In this document: one piece after another, positions 34,464 to 46,289 of the stretch | How the letters are laid out: each line of letters starts with the position of its first letter | How positions within the stretch are numbered: position 1 is the first letter of the stretch | DNA from: Aristolochia californica | Lineage: Eukaryota; Streptophyta; Magnoliopsida; Piperales; Aristolochiaceae | Direction of reading: 5' to 3' | Length of the DNA stretch: 64,000 nucleotides | Assembly: GCA_029961685.1 (NCBI GenBank) | Contig: JARWKL010000006.1 | Span: 3,720,001 to 3,784,000, forward strand | Made by a program: the position numbers and the translations under genes | Notes under the pieces: generated by a model | Databases searched by the model: none | The model's input: only the letters and a program-made list of their open reading frames with translations | What the model was told of the DNA's origin: nothing

Positions 34464-35622
34464 CTATGCATCTCCTCTTCATTTGTAAAACTGGCAGAAA
34501 TACTTTATAGTAAAAGATTTTTATTACCTACAAAGATCATCTCAGTGGAAGAACAACTTGCATATTTTCTCCTAACTATTGGTCAAGGACAAGTGTATAG
34601 TGTAACAGTAGAGATGTTTGATAGATCAAACTGGACTATAAGTAGGTATTTCAATAAGGTGTTGAATGCTATTATCAAACTTCGACCAGATTACATCAAA
34701 CGACCTTCAGAACAGACTCACTCGAAGATTTTAAACAATCCAATGTTTAATCCATATTTTAAGGTAACATCACTTGGCATCTAATGAATAATTTTAGATT
34801 AATATTTAGATTTATTTGTATTAATTGAAATGATATAATTAGGATTGTATTGGGGCTATTGATGGAACTCATATCAAAGCCAACATTCCATTTGAAGAAC
34901 AACAAAGGTTCTGGAACAGAAAAGGCTTATCTCTCATAAAATGTGATGGCAGCATGTACATTTGATATGTAATTTACTTATGTACTTGTTGGATGGGAGG
35001 GATCAGCAACTGATTCTCATGTATTGAAGGATGCATTGACTCGTCGAAATAGAATCTGTGTACCTGAAGGTAAATAATATGTTTTTATCTAGTAATTTTG
35101 TTCTATTTTATCTTCAATTATCTTATGTGAAAAATATTTTGTGTTGTAGGTAAATATTATCTAGTCGACGCTAGTTATGCAAATACGTCAGGATTTTTGG
35201 CTCCATATCGAGAAACTCGTTATCATCTACGAGAATTTGGAGACAACTTTCCTAAAAATGATAAAGAGTTATTCAACCAAAGGCACTCATCTTTGAGGAA
35301 TACTATTGAACGAACTTTTGGTGTTTTAAAAGCTCGATTCCAAATGTTGAAAGTCGCTCCTCCGTTTTCTTATAAGATCCAGATGAAAATTGTAATAGCT
35401 TGTTGTATATTACACAATTATATACGTAAAGAAGATTGCAATGATATGTTTGAATTAGAAGATGATGATTCCGATGAAGAGGTACGTGGAGGAGGTGATG
35501 AGGTTCGATTAGCAGGTGAAAATTTGGATGAAGATAGCGATGATCTCGGGGATGAAGGTAACTTATCAACAACAATGCAGAGGCATCGTGCATTAGAATC
35601 CATTAGAGTTGCACAATTTTGA
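34464..35622 (+). pseudogene. Harbinger transposase, copy 1 (DDE, HARBI1-like)
   Basis: Three exon-like blocks, 34464-34763, 34843-35069 and 35150-35622, with GT/AG borders. They encode an N-terminal region (EMFDRSNWTISRYFNKVLNA, HSKILNNPMF) and the DDE core. The core has AIDGTHIKA (first Asp), WEGSATDSHVLKDAL (second Asp), KYYLVDASYANTSGFLAPY, RETRYHLREFG, QRHSSLRNTIERTFGVLKAR (Glu of the triad), CCILHNYIRKED and an acidic tail. The middle block has one frame slip near 34940 and a TAA where the family has Gln (about 34967). The last block (35150-35622) is fully open. Confidence 0.85.
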
Positions 35623-35639
35623 GATGTCATAGCAATTAG

Positions 35640-36550
35640 CATTTGGAGTGATTATTAGTGGTTGCATTTTATTGCATTTGAACATATATGTTGTTGTTCG
35701 TACTTACTAAACTAGTAAGTTGATGATGTTAAACGTACGAACTCGTTAATAAAAGTAATTTATGTTAATTATATTCGTTTTTGTTATTTTATATATTTTT
35801 TTATGTGTTTACAATTTATTCTAGTCTCACCTCTTTAGTATATTAATTTATAATAAAGTGAAATAATTAATTGGTTTAATTATCCAATTGCTATAATTAA
35901 TTAAACAAATGGTTTTATATTTTGTGTTAATATTTTATTAATTATTAATACGTTAAAGACTATTAATTGGATAAATTTTGTGTGTATATATTATGTTATT
36001 GATAAATTAATATATTTATTTATTTTTTATTTTTTATTTTTTATTTTGTATTAAAATAGTGAGTTTTAATTTTAAACTATATCTTATGTTAGTACAAAAT
36101 AACTTATTCTTTATTATATTCACTTATGTTATTTTTAATTTTTTATTAATTTTAAATAATTTATTCTTGTCACACGTAATTAATATATTAATTTATAAAA
36201 AACCGTAATCATTAATTGGTTAAATTATCTAATTGTTATAATTAATTAAACCATTAGGTTTATTTATTATATTTTCTTATGTTATTTTTTAATTTTTTAA
36301 TTAATTTTTTCAAATTTATTCTAATCACACGTAATTATTGTTTTAATTTATAATAAATTATAATAATTAAGTAATATAATATAATTTTTCATTAATTAAG
36401 ATATTAATATATTGTGGACTACACGTTAAATCACTTATAAGTGTAGTAACCATGTTTATTTTAGTTAATTATATGTTTAGGTATATGTTATATTTAGTAT
36501 ATTATAAAAGGTTACCGATTCTCTTCTTTATATCATATTTTTTATTTGGG
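35640..36550. repeat. AT-rich tail with degenerate ~340-bp repeats
   Basis: The phrase taattggtttaattatccaatt recurs in variants near 35865 and 36210, with a shorter form near 36360. The same words build the arrays at 43.7-44.9 kb and 46.4-47.0 kb. Confidence 0.6.
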
Positions 36551-36883
36551 GGCACTAACACTGGAATTTATTTTTCAGCCACATGAACTCGTCTACATTA
36601 ACACCCAAAGATGAGTTGAAGTTGAATTAATTCATTTTACTTTAATTCAAGTTTATTGTGGACTAACCCCCCCTAGGTAATCTTTTAGGCAAAAATGGGG
36701 GATTCATGTTTCATACCTATTTTGCAAATCATCCACATGAATTGCGTACAGGATGCGTTTCTCCTTCCTTCGAATGAAATTTTTTCCCTAAATTCCCTCT
36801 GTTCTCCCTCTCTCGATGAATTTTTTGGGCCCCTATCGTCTTCCTCGTCTTTGTACTCCCTTCTCATTGTTTCCGCAACTTCT

Positions 36884-36889
<6 letters not shown>

Positions 36890-36918
<29 letters not shown>

Positions 36919-36947
36919 CTCCCTCTCTTCTCACCCTACCCCCCCCC

Positions 36948-36993
<46 letters not shown>

Positions 36994-37013
36994 CTCCCTC
37001 TCTTCTCACCCTA

Positions 37014-37052
<39 letters not shown>

Positions 37053-37079
37053 ACCTCCCTCTCTTCTCACCCTACCCCC

Positions 37080-37127
<48 letters not shown>

Positions 37128-37225
37128 CTCCCTCTCTTCTCACCCTAACCCCCCCCCCCCCCCCCCTCTCTCTCTCTCTCTACCTCCCTCTCTTCTCACC
37201 CTACCCACCCCCCCCCCACCTCAAT
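36890..37225. repeat. Compound CT/C minisatellite, five copies
   Basis: The unit is a variable (TC)n tract, then tacctccctctcttctcacc, then ctaacc or ctacc and a variable C tract. The fixed core starts at 36916, 36991, 37052, 37125 and 37181. Only the (TC)n and (C)n lengths vary. Long Ser/Leu/Pro frames across it are artefacts of the repeat. Confidence 0.95.
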
Positions 37226-37262
37226 TTCTTCTTTATAGGGTTTATTGCTAATCAATTTCGGG

Positions 37263-37432
37263 ATTAGAGTTAGGGTTTAGTGTATTTAGGGTATTGTTTA
37301 AGGGTTTAGGGTTTTTTAAAATTTATTTAGGGTTTTTTAGGTGAAAAGTTTAGGGTTTAGGTTTTGGAATTAGGGTTTTTGGTGTTTTTTAATTTTTTAG
37401 GGTTCTCATTTAGGATTTAGGGTGTTTAGTCT
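37263..37432. repeat. Cluster of telomere-like TTTAGGG heptamers
   Basis: At least six exact TTTAGGG copies plus several TTAGGG/TTTAGG variants in ~170 bp, all on the plus strand. They are separated by short T-rich spacers, directly after the CT/C minisatellite. Confidence 0.7.
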
Positions 37433-37502
37433 AGTTCAAGGGTTTAGTGGTCTTATTAAATTAAAAAGAATTTACAGGATAAATCAAATTGTGTTTCATA
37501 AA

Positions 37503-38667
37503 TTGGCAGAGATACTTTATAGTAAAAGATTTTATTATCCACAAAAACCATCTCAGTGGAAGAACAGCTTGCATATTTTCTCCTAACTGTTGGTCAACAA
37601 CAATAGTATAGTGTCACAAAAGAGATATTTGATAGATCAAACCGAACCATCAGTAGGTATTTCAATAAGGTGTTGAATGCTATTATCAAACTTCAGTCAG
37701 ATTACATCAAACACCTATCAAAATGAACTCACTCGAAAGTTTTAAACAATCCAATGTTTTATCCGTATTTTAAGGTAACATTATTTGGCCTCTAATTAAT
37801 AATTTTAGGTTAATATATAAAGTTACTTTGTTTTAATTTAAATTATATAATTAGGATTGTATTGGGGCTATTGATGGAACTCATATCAAAGAAAATATCT
37901 CACTTGAAGAACAACAAAGGTTTTGGAATAGAAAGGGTCATCTCTCATAAAATGTGATGCAGCATGTACATTTGACATGCAATTCACTTATGTATTTGTT
38001 GGATGGGAGGGGTAAGTAGTTGATTCCCGTGTACTGAAGGACGCATTGACTCGTCAAGATAAAATCTTTGTACCTGAAGGTAAATAATATATTTTTATGT
38101 AGTAATTTTGTTCTATTTTATCTTCAATTATCTTAAGTGGAATATATTTTGTACTGTAAGTAAATATTATTTAGTCAATGTTGGTTATGCAACTATGCCA
38201 GGATTTTTGGCTCCATATCAAGGAACTCGTTATCATCTATAAGAATTCGAAGACAACCTTCCTAGAAATAGTAAAGAGTTATTTAACCAAAGACACTCAT
38301 CTTTGAGGAATACTATTGAACAAAGTTTTGGTGTTTTAAAAGCTCGATTCCAAATGTTGAAATGTTCTCCTCTGTTTTCTTATAAGATCCGAATGAAAAT
38401 TGTAATTGCTTGTTGCATATTATACAATTATATACGTAAAGAGGATTACAATGATATGTTTGAATTGGAAGATGAGATTCGGATGATGAGCTTGGTGGAG
38501 GAGGTGATGATGTCCGATTTGCAAATGGAAATTAGGATGAAGATAGCGATGATCTTGGGGATGAAGACAACCTATCAACAACCTTGCGGAGGCGGTATGC
38601 ATTAGAATCTACTAAAGTCGCACAATTTCGAGATACCATAGCGACTAACATGTGGAGTGATTATTGA
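37503..38667 (+). pseudogene. Harbinger transposase, copy 2, broken
   Basis: Very similar in nucleotide sequence to copy 1 across all three blocks (37503-37773, about 37855-38081, about 38160-38667). It has several stops (for example caaTAGtat near 37605 and aaaTGA near 37723), a deleted base in the ATGGCAGC region, and changes in the tail. The motifs TIEQSFGVLKARFQML and CCILYNYIRKEDY are still readable at 38303 onward. The left terminus is replaced by the CT/C and telomere-like repeats, and no terminal inverted repeat was found for it. Confidence 0.8.
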
Positions 38668-38989
38668 TGGTTGTATTTTATTGTTTGTGAACATGTATGT
38701 TGTTGTTCGTATGTATTGAGGCCCTGTTTGTGTGCAGTGCAAGTGAAATGTATTTCACTTGCGCAGGGTAAATGGAGCCAAAATGCATTGTAAGTGCAGG
38801 GGGAAAGTGAAATACAGATGTATTTCACTTCTCCATGTTTTAGGCATAAAGCGTTGGTAAGTGAATTCAGAGGGGTTGAGCTCTGAATTCACTTACCATC
38901 GCTCAATTACATCACAGGCTCGTGCTATTGGGAAGGAAGCTCAGTCGAACGAGGGTTTCAGAGAAAAAAATTTATCTCGCTCGCTCGCG

Positions 38990-39335
38990 ACCTTCGGTTA
39001 TTTCAATCACCTTGCAACCTTGTCTCCGGCGCTCTACTCCATTCCTCTTGTTCTCCCCAACACCGACGACCTTCGGCAACATCTCTCCCCTCTCTGCAAC
39101 CTCTCTGCGGCGCTCGATTCTCTTCCTCTCGCCATCCCCAGCACCGACGACCGTTGTCGACTTCTCTCCCCTCTCTGCAACCTCTCCGACTCCTCCCTGC
39201 GTCGCTACCATCGACGATTTCAATCGCCCCCTCTACGACCTCTCCCCGGCGTTTGATTCTCTTCCTCTCGCCATCCCCAGCACCGACGATCGTTGCCAAC
39301 TTCTCTCCCCTCTCTGCAACCTCTCCGACTCTATT
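38990..39335. repeat. C/T-rich leader with three related ~80-bp modules
   Basis: Modules begin near 39033, 39116 and 39255 and share ccccagcaccgacga, acttctctcccctctctgcaa and cctctccgact. The last two are nearly identical over ~77 bp. A related module occurs at 53445-53570. Long open frames on both strands here follow from the repeat composition and are not called as genes. Confidence 0.75.
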
Positions 39336-39339
39336 CGAG

Positions 39340-40466
39340 GTATTTATGAAGTGTTGGAGTTTTCTATGAGACATTTAATAGTATTGGTGTCTACTTTCTG
39401 CCTCTATGAATAATGAACTATTGTTGTGGTAACTAATGAAGTTGTAATGATTTATTTGGTGATAACTGGTTTGTGCTGACTTCCTCATTGATGCGTGCTT
39501 GCAATTACTTAGGACTTGATTGTTCTAAATTTAAACTCAAACTTAACACTTCAGTTATTTACCCAACTAATTTTAGGAATGTGACTCTGGCCTTCTAAGG
39601 TTGTAATGGCATTCTAGTAAAAAAAAATGTTATAATGCATTTCAATAATATTTCTAGTAAGTTTACTGCCTCTTTTTCCTTTTCTTGCTATTTTGTGCAC
39701 CACGGATTGACCTTTTGCTATTCTAATGATTTTATTCAAGTTTACAACAGTAATTCCAAGTTAATATTAAGTTTTGTTGCTTTAGTTATTGCATTGGATG
39801 CTTTCTATGTTTTTTTGTTTAATTGCTTTACTTTGAAAGGCTTTTTTTATGATTTAGATCAGTTTGTGGGAATTCCTACATGAGAATGCTTTATTCCTTA
39901 GCTATTTTCTTCCCTTTCTTGTCTTAATCTTTTGCTAAACATCAAATTTGTGGCTATACATGGGTTGTTGTCGTTCTCTACCTCGTAATTGTTTATATTT
40001 TTTTCTCTTTTAGTAACCTCTGCTCATCATCAAAAATAAATAAATTAAATGAGGCTGCAGTTGGGGATTCTTTTCATTTGATTAAAGGATTTTGCCATTT
40101 TGTCCTTATTTAGGTTTTTTTTGTTGTTTGTATCTTTTGTACTATTGCAAGGTGTGTCTTTTTCTATAATGGTGACTATCATTTTAGCCACGAAATGGGA
40201 ATGAGTGTGTTTTTTGTGGCTGTTGAAGTAGGGGTTTGTTTTTAGGGTTTTAACACTTGACCTGTTATTTATTTTTTTTGGTATCTCCTGTTGTATTTTC
40301 TCTTAAAGAAACATGACAGATCTTTAGAAAGTCACTGCTAGTATGACTAAGTGGCAAGACTACATAAAAGTTTGTAAATGTAATATAAAATGTTATGTTT
40401 CTTGTTTTATTAATCATGCTTTTTAGTATTTTAAAAGATAATTTTTCATGTAACCGCATAGAGAAG
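39340..40466 (+). other. Intron-like spacer within Harbinger copy 3
   Basis: About 1.1 kb of T-rich sequence between the C/T-rich leader and ORF1, with no recognisable coding. It resembles a long leader intron. Confidence 0.35.
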
Positions 40467-40950
40467 CCTATAGGTATAGGCGGGAAGGTTGTCCGCTCTA
40501 TGAAAAATTGGCTATAGTGTTTGGAAACTCTATTGCCGCGGGGAAAGCGAGTAACACTAGCATTGAGTTAGATGATAACCTTTCGAATACTGTAGAAGGG
40601 ACAATGATTGAGGACATTGATGAAGATAATGCAATCAGGGAGATCTCAGCACCCAACATTATAGAGTGTCTAAGTGATGCTCCTTTGCATTGGAAGAGAT
40701 CCGAACTATTAGATGAAAATACTAATAGGATCGTTGAGGCTATTAACAATATGCCATCAACCCTTATGCAAATCTTTAGTCTCATAGAACCTCCATGGTT
40801 CGAAGCTATCGAGGCATAACCTAAATTATCCAGAGAAGTCAATTTTTTTGCCATAGAGTTGCTCGACACCAAAGCTAAGAAGGATATGTCTATGAAGATG
40901 AAACAGGAAGATCAGTATGACTGGTTGATGGCTAAATTCAATACAATATA
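40467..40950 (+). pseudogene. Harbinger ORF1 (Myb/SANT-like protein), C-terminal part
   Basis: PIF/Harbinger elements need a second protein with a Myb/SANT-like domain that helps nuclear import and terminal binding of the transposase. The block reads REGCPLYEKLAIVFGNSIA, the usual junction after the Myb-like domain. An acidic middle (IEDIDEDNAIREIS) and a helical C-terminus follow (ELLDENTNRIVEAINNMPS, REVNFFAIELLDTKAKKD, YDWLMAKFN). The DNA-binding part itself was not found. One in-frame TAA (40816-40818) interrupts it. Confidence 0.65.
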
Positions 40951-41809
40951 ATAGACTTATACAGATGTTAATAGTGTTAACCTATATTTACGAGACACAT
41001 TTGATTTTATATGAATGATGTTGATTATTGAGTGTTTCTGGTCAATAGTGAATGTGTTTGAACTATGTTTTCATTATTGAATGTCTAATATTGCAGGTAC
41101 CCACAGATAATCTACCTGATAGGGAGAAAATATGTATTTGTATTGCAGCTTACACAGTTGTACTTGTTCTTGTCAATTCATACTTCAATGATTGTAATAA
41201 GCAAGTACAACGTTCTTATCATATGGGTGGTCCACGATATTTAAAGAAAGCATTAGAAAGATCCGAACTATTAGTTGAAAATACTAATAGGATCGTTGAG
41301 GCTATTAACAATATGTCATCAACCCCGATGTAAATCTTTAGTCCCATAGAACCTCCATGGTTCGAAGCTATCGATGCATTACCTAACTTGCCCAGAGAAG
41401 TCAAATTCTTTGCCATGGAGTTACTCGACACCAAAGCTAAGAAGGATATGTTTATGAAGATGAAACAGGAAGATCAGTATAACTGGTTGATGACTAAATT
41501 CAATGCAATGTAATAGACTTATACAGATGTTGATAGTTTTAACCTATATTTATGAGACACATCTGATTTTGTATGAATGACGTTGATTATTGAGTATTTC
41601 TGGTCAATAGTGAATGTGTATTATTGAATGTCTAATATTATAGGTACCTATGGATAATCTACCTGATAGGGAGAAAATATGTATTTGTATTGTAGCTTAC
41701 ACAGTTGTACTTGTCCTTGTCAATTCATACTTCAATGATTGTAATAGGCAAGTACAACGTTCTTATCATATGGGTGGTCCACGATATTTAAAGAAAGCAT
41801 TAGAAAGAT
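40695..41809 (+). repeat. Tandem duplication of ~560 bp across ORF1 and transposase exon 1
   Basis: Unit 1 (40695-41259) and unit 2 (41260-41809) are about 95% identical by eye. Each runs from the ORF1 word agatccgaactattag to the transposase word aagaaagcattagaa. At the junction the transposase frame passes directly into ORF1 (KKALE then RSELL), giving the composite open frame at 41052-41333. Unit 2 carries a TAA at 41332. Confidence 0.9.
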
Positions 41810-42481
41810 CGCCTATTAAATTTCGAACAGTGAATCAAACTATTTTTCTCAAGTTGGCTAGAATCTTGAAAAGTAAATGACTTTATTTGATACAAGGACA
41901 ATATATGTGGAATAATAGTTTTCAAATTTTTGTATAATTGTTGGTCAATAACAATCTTACATTGTCACCTCAGAGATGTTTGAAAGATCAAATTGGACAA
42001 TTAGTAAGTATTTTAACATGGTGTTAAATGCTATTATCAAACTACAATCTGCTTACATCAAACGACCTTCAAGATGTACTCGTTCAAAGATCTTGAACAA
42101 TGATATCTATTATCCATGCTTTAGGGTAAATATAAATTTGTTTGATGAATAATTTTTAACTACTATAAAAATATATTTTTGTATTAATGATTGTTTTTAT
42201 TAGAATTGTATTGGTGCCATTGACGGTACTCATATTAAAACACATATCCCATTTGATCTACAAGCAAGATTTTGAAACAGGAACGGTTTCCTCTTAAAAA
42301 ATGTAATGGTAGTATGTACATTTGATATACAATTAACATATATACTTGCTGAATGGGAGGGATCAGCAGTCGATTCACGTGTATTGAAGTCAGCATTAAC
42401 CAGACGAGATAAACTTTATGTTCCTGAAGGTAAATAATGCTTATCTCTATATAGTCTATTTAAATTTATAATTTTTTATTA

Positions 42482-42520
<39 letters not shown>

Positions 42521-43028
42521 TGTAGGCAAATATTATTTGGTAGATGTTGGATATGCAAATCTTTCAGGGTTCTTGGCTCCCTATCGAGGTACTCGTTATC
42601 ACTTGCAAGAATTTGAAACTAATACTCCTATGGATGAAAGAGAATTATTTAATCGAAGACACTCATCTTTATGGAACACTATTGAGCGTACATTTGGGAC
42701 TTTAAAAAGTCGTTTTAAGATATTAAAAGATGTTCCTTTTTTTTTTTTTGATGTCCAGGTAAAAATTGTGATTGTTTGTTGTGTATTGTATAATTATATT
42801 CACATGGAAGATTACATGGATTTATTTGAAGATGATTCAAGTGATGATTCTGGTGGAGAACATTGTGAAGATAACAATGAAAGTGAAAATGAAGACAGTG
42901 ATAGTAGTGATGATGTTGAGGATGATATGGACACTCAAAGAAGTACTCAGAGGGAGTTCGCAAAACAATCTGCAAATGCATCATATTATCGAGAAGTTTT
43001 AGCAATTCAAATGTGGCAAAATTATTGA
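41644..43028 (+). pseudogene. Harbinger transposase, copy 3, nearly intact
   Basis: Blocks: 41644-41880 (DNLPDREKICICIVAYTVV, a hydrophobic N-terminal segment, then YLKKALERSPIKFRTVNQ), ~41930-42125, ~42204-42430 and 42526-43028. The DDE core reads AIDGTHIKTHIPF, WEGSAVDSRVLKSALTRRD, KYYLVDVGYANLSGFLAPY, RGTRYHLQEFE, RRHSSLWNTIERTFGTLKSR and NYIHMEDY, with an acidic tail of D/S/E repeats ending QMWQNY. Asp, Asp and Glu of the triad are present. Defects seen: a TGA where a Trp belongs in the RFWNR motif (about 42274), a stop at 41878 and a frame break near 41940. Confidence 0.85.
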
Positions 43029-43559
43029 CTATTATGTTTTAATGCCACTAAATATTTTGTGTTGTACTTTTGTATGAACATATATAATTTTTTATATTAA
43101 AAAGGTGATTTAGTTATAATTGTATTATTTTTATTTTTATTATTACGATATTTGTGTAGTACGATCTTTGTATAATTATTTTATATTTAGATATTAAAAA
43201 ATTAAAATATGATTACAATTTTAATAATATAAAAGTACTTTATAAAATTAAAATATGATTACAATTTCAATTATTATATTTAATATATTTTATTTATTAA
43301 CTAATATTAATTTAATTTTTTGATTGTTAGATATATCAAAATATTTTATTTAATAAATAATCTAATACAAACAAGTACTTTATACTATATTTCTATTGTG
43401 GACATAAACATAAACAAGTACTTTACATTCTATCTCACTTTACCTCGGGAAAGTACTTCACTTTCCATTCCACTTTCTCCAATACACGAACTCGTTTTTA
43501 TATTCCAAGGTAAAAACTTTTGTTTTTATGTTTACGAGAAACTCTGTTCATTTTGAAGC

Positions 43560-43572
43560 ATGTTTTTTTTAA

Positions 43573-43615
<43 letters not shown>

Positions 43616-45072
43616 TATTCATTTTTATTTTATAAAAATATATTATTAATTACATAAAAAATTCATAGTATGTTATTAATAAAATATTTTATTTATTTAT
43701 TCAGTTCATTTAAATAATTTATTCATTAATTATATTCGCTTTCGTCATTTTTTACATTTTTAAAATTTATTCTAGTCACATGTAATTAGTTAATTAATTT
43801 ATAATCAGTTGTAATCATTAATTGGTTTAATTATCCAATTGCAATAATTATTTAAACAAGTGGTTTTACATTTTGTGTTAATATATTATTAATTAATAAT
43901 AGGTAAAAATATATATCATGTTATTGATAAATGAATATATTTATTTATTTACTATATATTTATTTATTTCGTATTAAAATAGTGATTTTTAAGTAAAAAT
44001 ATATCTTATGGTATTACATAATAATGTATTTATTTATTATATTCGCTAATGTTATTTTTAACATTTTTATTTATTATAAATAATTTATTCTAGTCACTTG
44101 TAATTAGTATATTAATTTATAATAAACTGTAATCATTAATTGGTTTAATTATCCAATTCTACAATTAATTAAACTTTTTTTTTACATTTTGTATCAATAT
44201 ATTATTAATTAATAATATGTAAAAAAAAATATTATGTTATTGATATATTAATATATTTAGTTATTTATTGTATTTATTTTTTATTATAGTATTAAATTAG
44301 TGATTTTTAATGTTAAAATATATCTTATGTTATTAAAAAATAATTTATTTATTTTATATATTTGCTTTTTTTTTAACTTTTTTGGTTTTTTTTATAATTT
44401 ATTCTTGTCACACATAATTAATATATTAATTTATAATAAACTGTAATCATTAATTGGTTTAATTATCCCATTGCTATAATTAATTAACCAATGGTTTTAC
44501 ATTTTGTGTCAATATATTATTAATTAATAATACGTGAAAATATATATTATGTTATTGATAAATTAATATATTTATTTATTTTTATATTTTTTATTACTGT
44601 ATTAAATTAGTGAGTTTTAATATTAAAATATATCTATATTATTAAAAAATCATTTATTTATTTTTTATATTCTTTTTTGTTATTTTTTATTTTTTTATTA
44701 ATTTTTAATATATATTTTTGTCATTTTTAATTATTTTATTAATTTATATGAAACTGTAATCATTAAGTAATAGAATATAGTTTTTCATTAATTAGAATAT
44801 TAATATATTTTAATACTCACATTAAATCACTTGTAAGTGTATTAATCATATTTATTTTGGTTAATTAACTGTTTAGGTATATGTTCTATTTAAGTATATT
44901 ATAAAATGTTACTCATTCTCTTGTTTATATCATACTTTTCATTTGGGGGCACTAACACAGGAATCTGTTTTCCAATGCACTTGAACTCGTCTACACTAAC
45001 ACCTAAAACCAATTTATTTAGGATGAATTGAATTATTCACTTCATTTCAAGTTCATTGTGGACTAACACCCC
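43560..45072. repeat. AT-rich tandem array, period about 315 bp, about four copies
   Basis: The phrase gtaatcattaattggtttaa recurs near 43811, 44130 and 44443, with a shortened form near 44750. The array ends in the inverted-repeat-like sequence gttcattgtggactaacacc at 45051-45072, matching the copy 1 right terminus. (AT)n tracts occur at 43580-43612. Confidence 0.75.
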
Positions 45073-45079
45073 ATAGTAT

Positions 45080-46110
45080 CAAAGCAAAGATGTTTGATAG
45101 ATCAAACTAAACCATAAGTAAGTATTTCAATAAGGTATTAAATGCTATTGTCAGATTTCAATCTGATTACATCAAACGGTCTTCAGAACGCACTTATTCA
45201 AAGGTTTTAAATAATCCAATGTTTTATCCGTATTTTAAGGTAACATGACTTGGTCTCTAATGAATAATTTGAGATTAATATATTGAGTTACTTTGTATTA
45301 ATTGAAATGGTATAATTGGGATTCTATTGGGGCTATTGATGGAACTCATATCAAAGCAAACATCCCACTTGAAGAACAACAAAGGTTTTGGAACAGAAAG
45401 GGCTCTCTCACAAAACATGATGGCAGCATGTACATTTGACATGTAATTCACTTATTTACTTGCTGGATGGGAGGGATCAACAACTGATTCCCGTATACTA
45501 AATAACGCATTGACTCGGGAAAATAGACTCTTTGTACCTGAAGTAAATAATATTTTTTTATTCAATATCTTTTTATCTATTACTATTTTTAATTATTTTT
45601 TTGTGGAATATATTTTGTACTATAGGTAAATATTATAAAGTCGATGCTGGTTATGTAAATATGCCAGGATTTTTGTCTCCATATTGAGGAATTCATTATC
45701 ATCTAGAAGAATTTGGAGACAATCTTCCTAAAAATGATAAAGAGTTATTCAATAGAAGACAATCATATTTGAGGAATACTATTGAACGAACTTTTGGTGC
45801 TTTAAAAGCTCAATTTCAAATGTTGAGAGGCAGTCCTCCGTTTTCTTATAAGATCCAAATAAAAATTGTAATAGTTGGTTGCATATTATATAATTATATA
45901 CGTGGAGAGGATTATAATGATATGTTTGAATTGGAAGATGATAATTCAGGTGGTGAGCTTGGTGGAGGAGGTGATGAGGTCCTATTAGCAGGTGTAAATG
46001 AGGATGAAGACAACCTATTACCAAACATGCGGAGGCAGCGTGTATTAAAATCCACAAGAGTCGCACAATTTCGAGATGTCATAGCGACTAGCATGTGGAG
46101 TGATCATTGA
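45080..46110 (+). pseudogene. Harbinger transposase, copy 4, 5'-truncated
   Basis: Homology starts abruptly at about 45080 (gatgtttgatagatcaaac), immediately after the right terminus of the preceding array. The middle block (45310-45545) has frame slips and a stop after GSMYI. The last block (about 45626-46110) has one stop near 45685, then is open through NTIERTFGALKAQFQMLRGS and CILYNYIRGEDYNDMF to TSMWSDH. Confidence 0.8.
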
Positions 46111-46289
46111 TGGTTGTATCTTATTGCTTTTGAACATGTATTTTGTCGTTCGTATCTACTAAACTAATAAGTTGATGATTTTAATATTAAATACATGAAC
46201 TCGTTGTTATATTCCAGGCATAAATGTTTGCTTTTATGCTATAAATTGTGGACTATTACAAATAACTCGTATAATTTTCAAACATGTTT

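Larger units (their letters stand above)
34375..36673 (+). mobile_element. PIF/Harbinger element copy 1 with terminal inverted repeats
   Basis: Bounded by 22-bp inverted repeats at 34375-34396 and 36652-36673 that share GGGGGGGTTAGTCCACAAT and differ at one base. It contains a transposase gene (34464-35622) followed by a ~0.9-kb AT-rich tail with internal repeats. The usual Myb-like ORF1 is missing. The 3-bp target duplication expected for Harbinger is not obvious (ttt and tag flanks). Confidence 0.75.
38719..43500 (+). mobile_element. PIF/Harbinger element copy 3, with ORF1 and transposase
   Basis: The left edge gaggccctgtttgtgtgcag is followed by repeated agtgaaatg/tttcacttg blocks as at 4.05 kb. 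A C/T-rich leader (38930-39335) with internal repeats comes next. Then a Myb/SANT-like ORF1 (40467-40950), a tandem duplication (40695-41809), and a transposase (41644-43028). The right part near 43365-43500 has subterminal acaaacaagtacttta motifs and a tttccattccactttc block. The exact right end is not fixed. This is the best-preserved copy in the cluster. Confidence 0.65.

Noticed and set aside
35303..35642. Minus-strand frames opposite Harbinger transposase copies (also at 38420, 42715, 45779)
   Set aside because: They recur opposite every copy simply because the plus-strand coding is conserved; His/Leu-rich and without family match.
36695..37267. 190-codon Ser/Leu/Pro frame
   Set aside because: Produced entirely by the (TC)n/(C)n minisatellite.
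38861..39413. Several overlapping open frames on both strands
   Set aside because: C/T-rich transposon leader with internal repeats; open in many frames because stops are rare in this composition.
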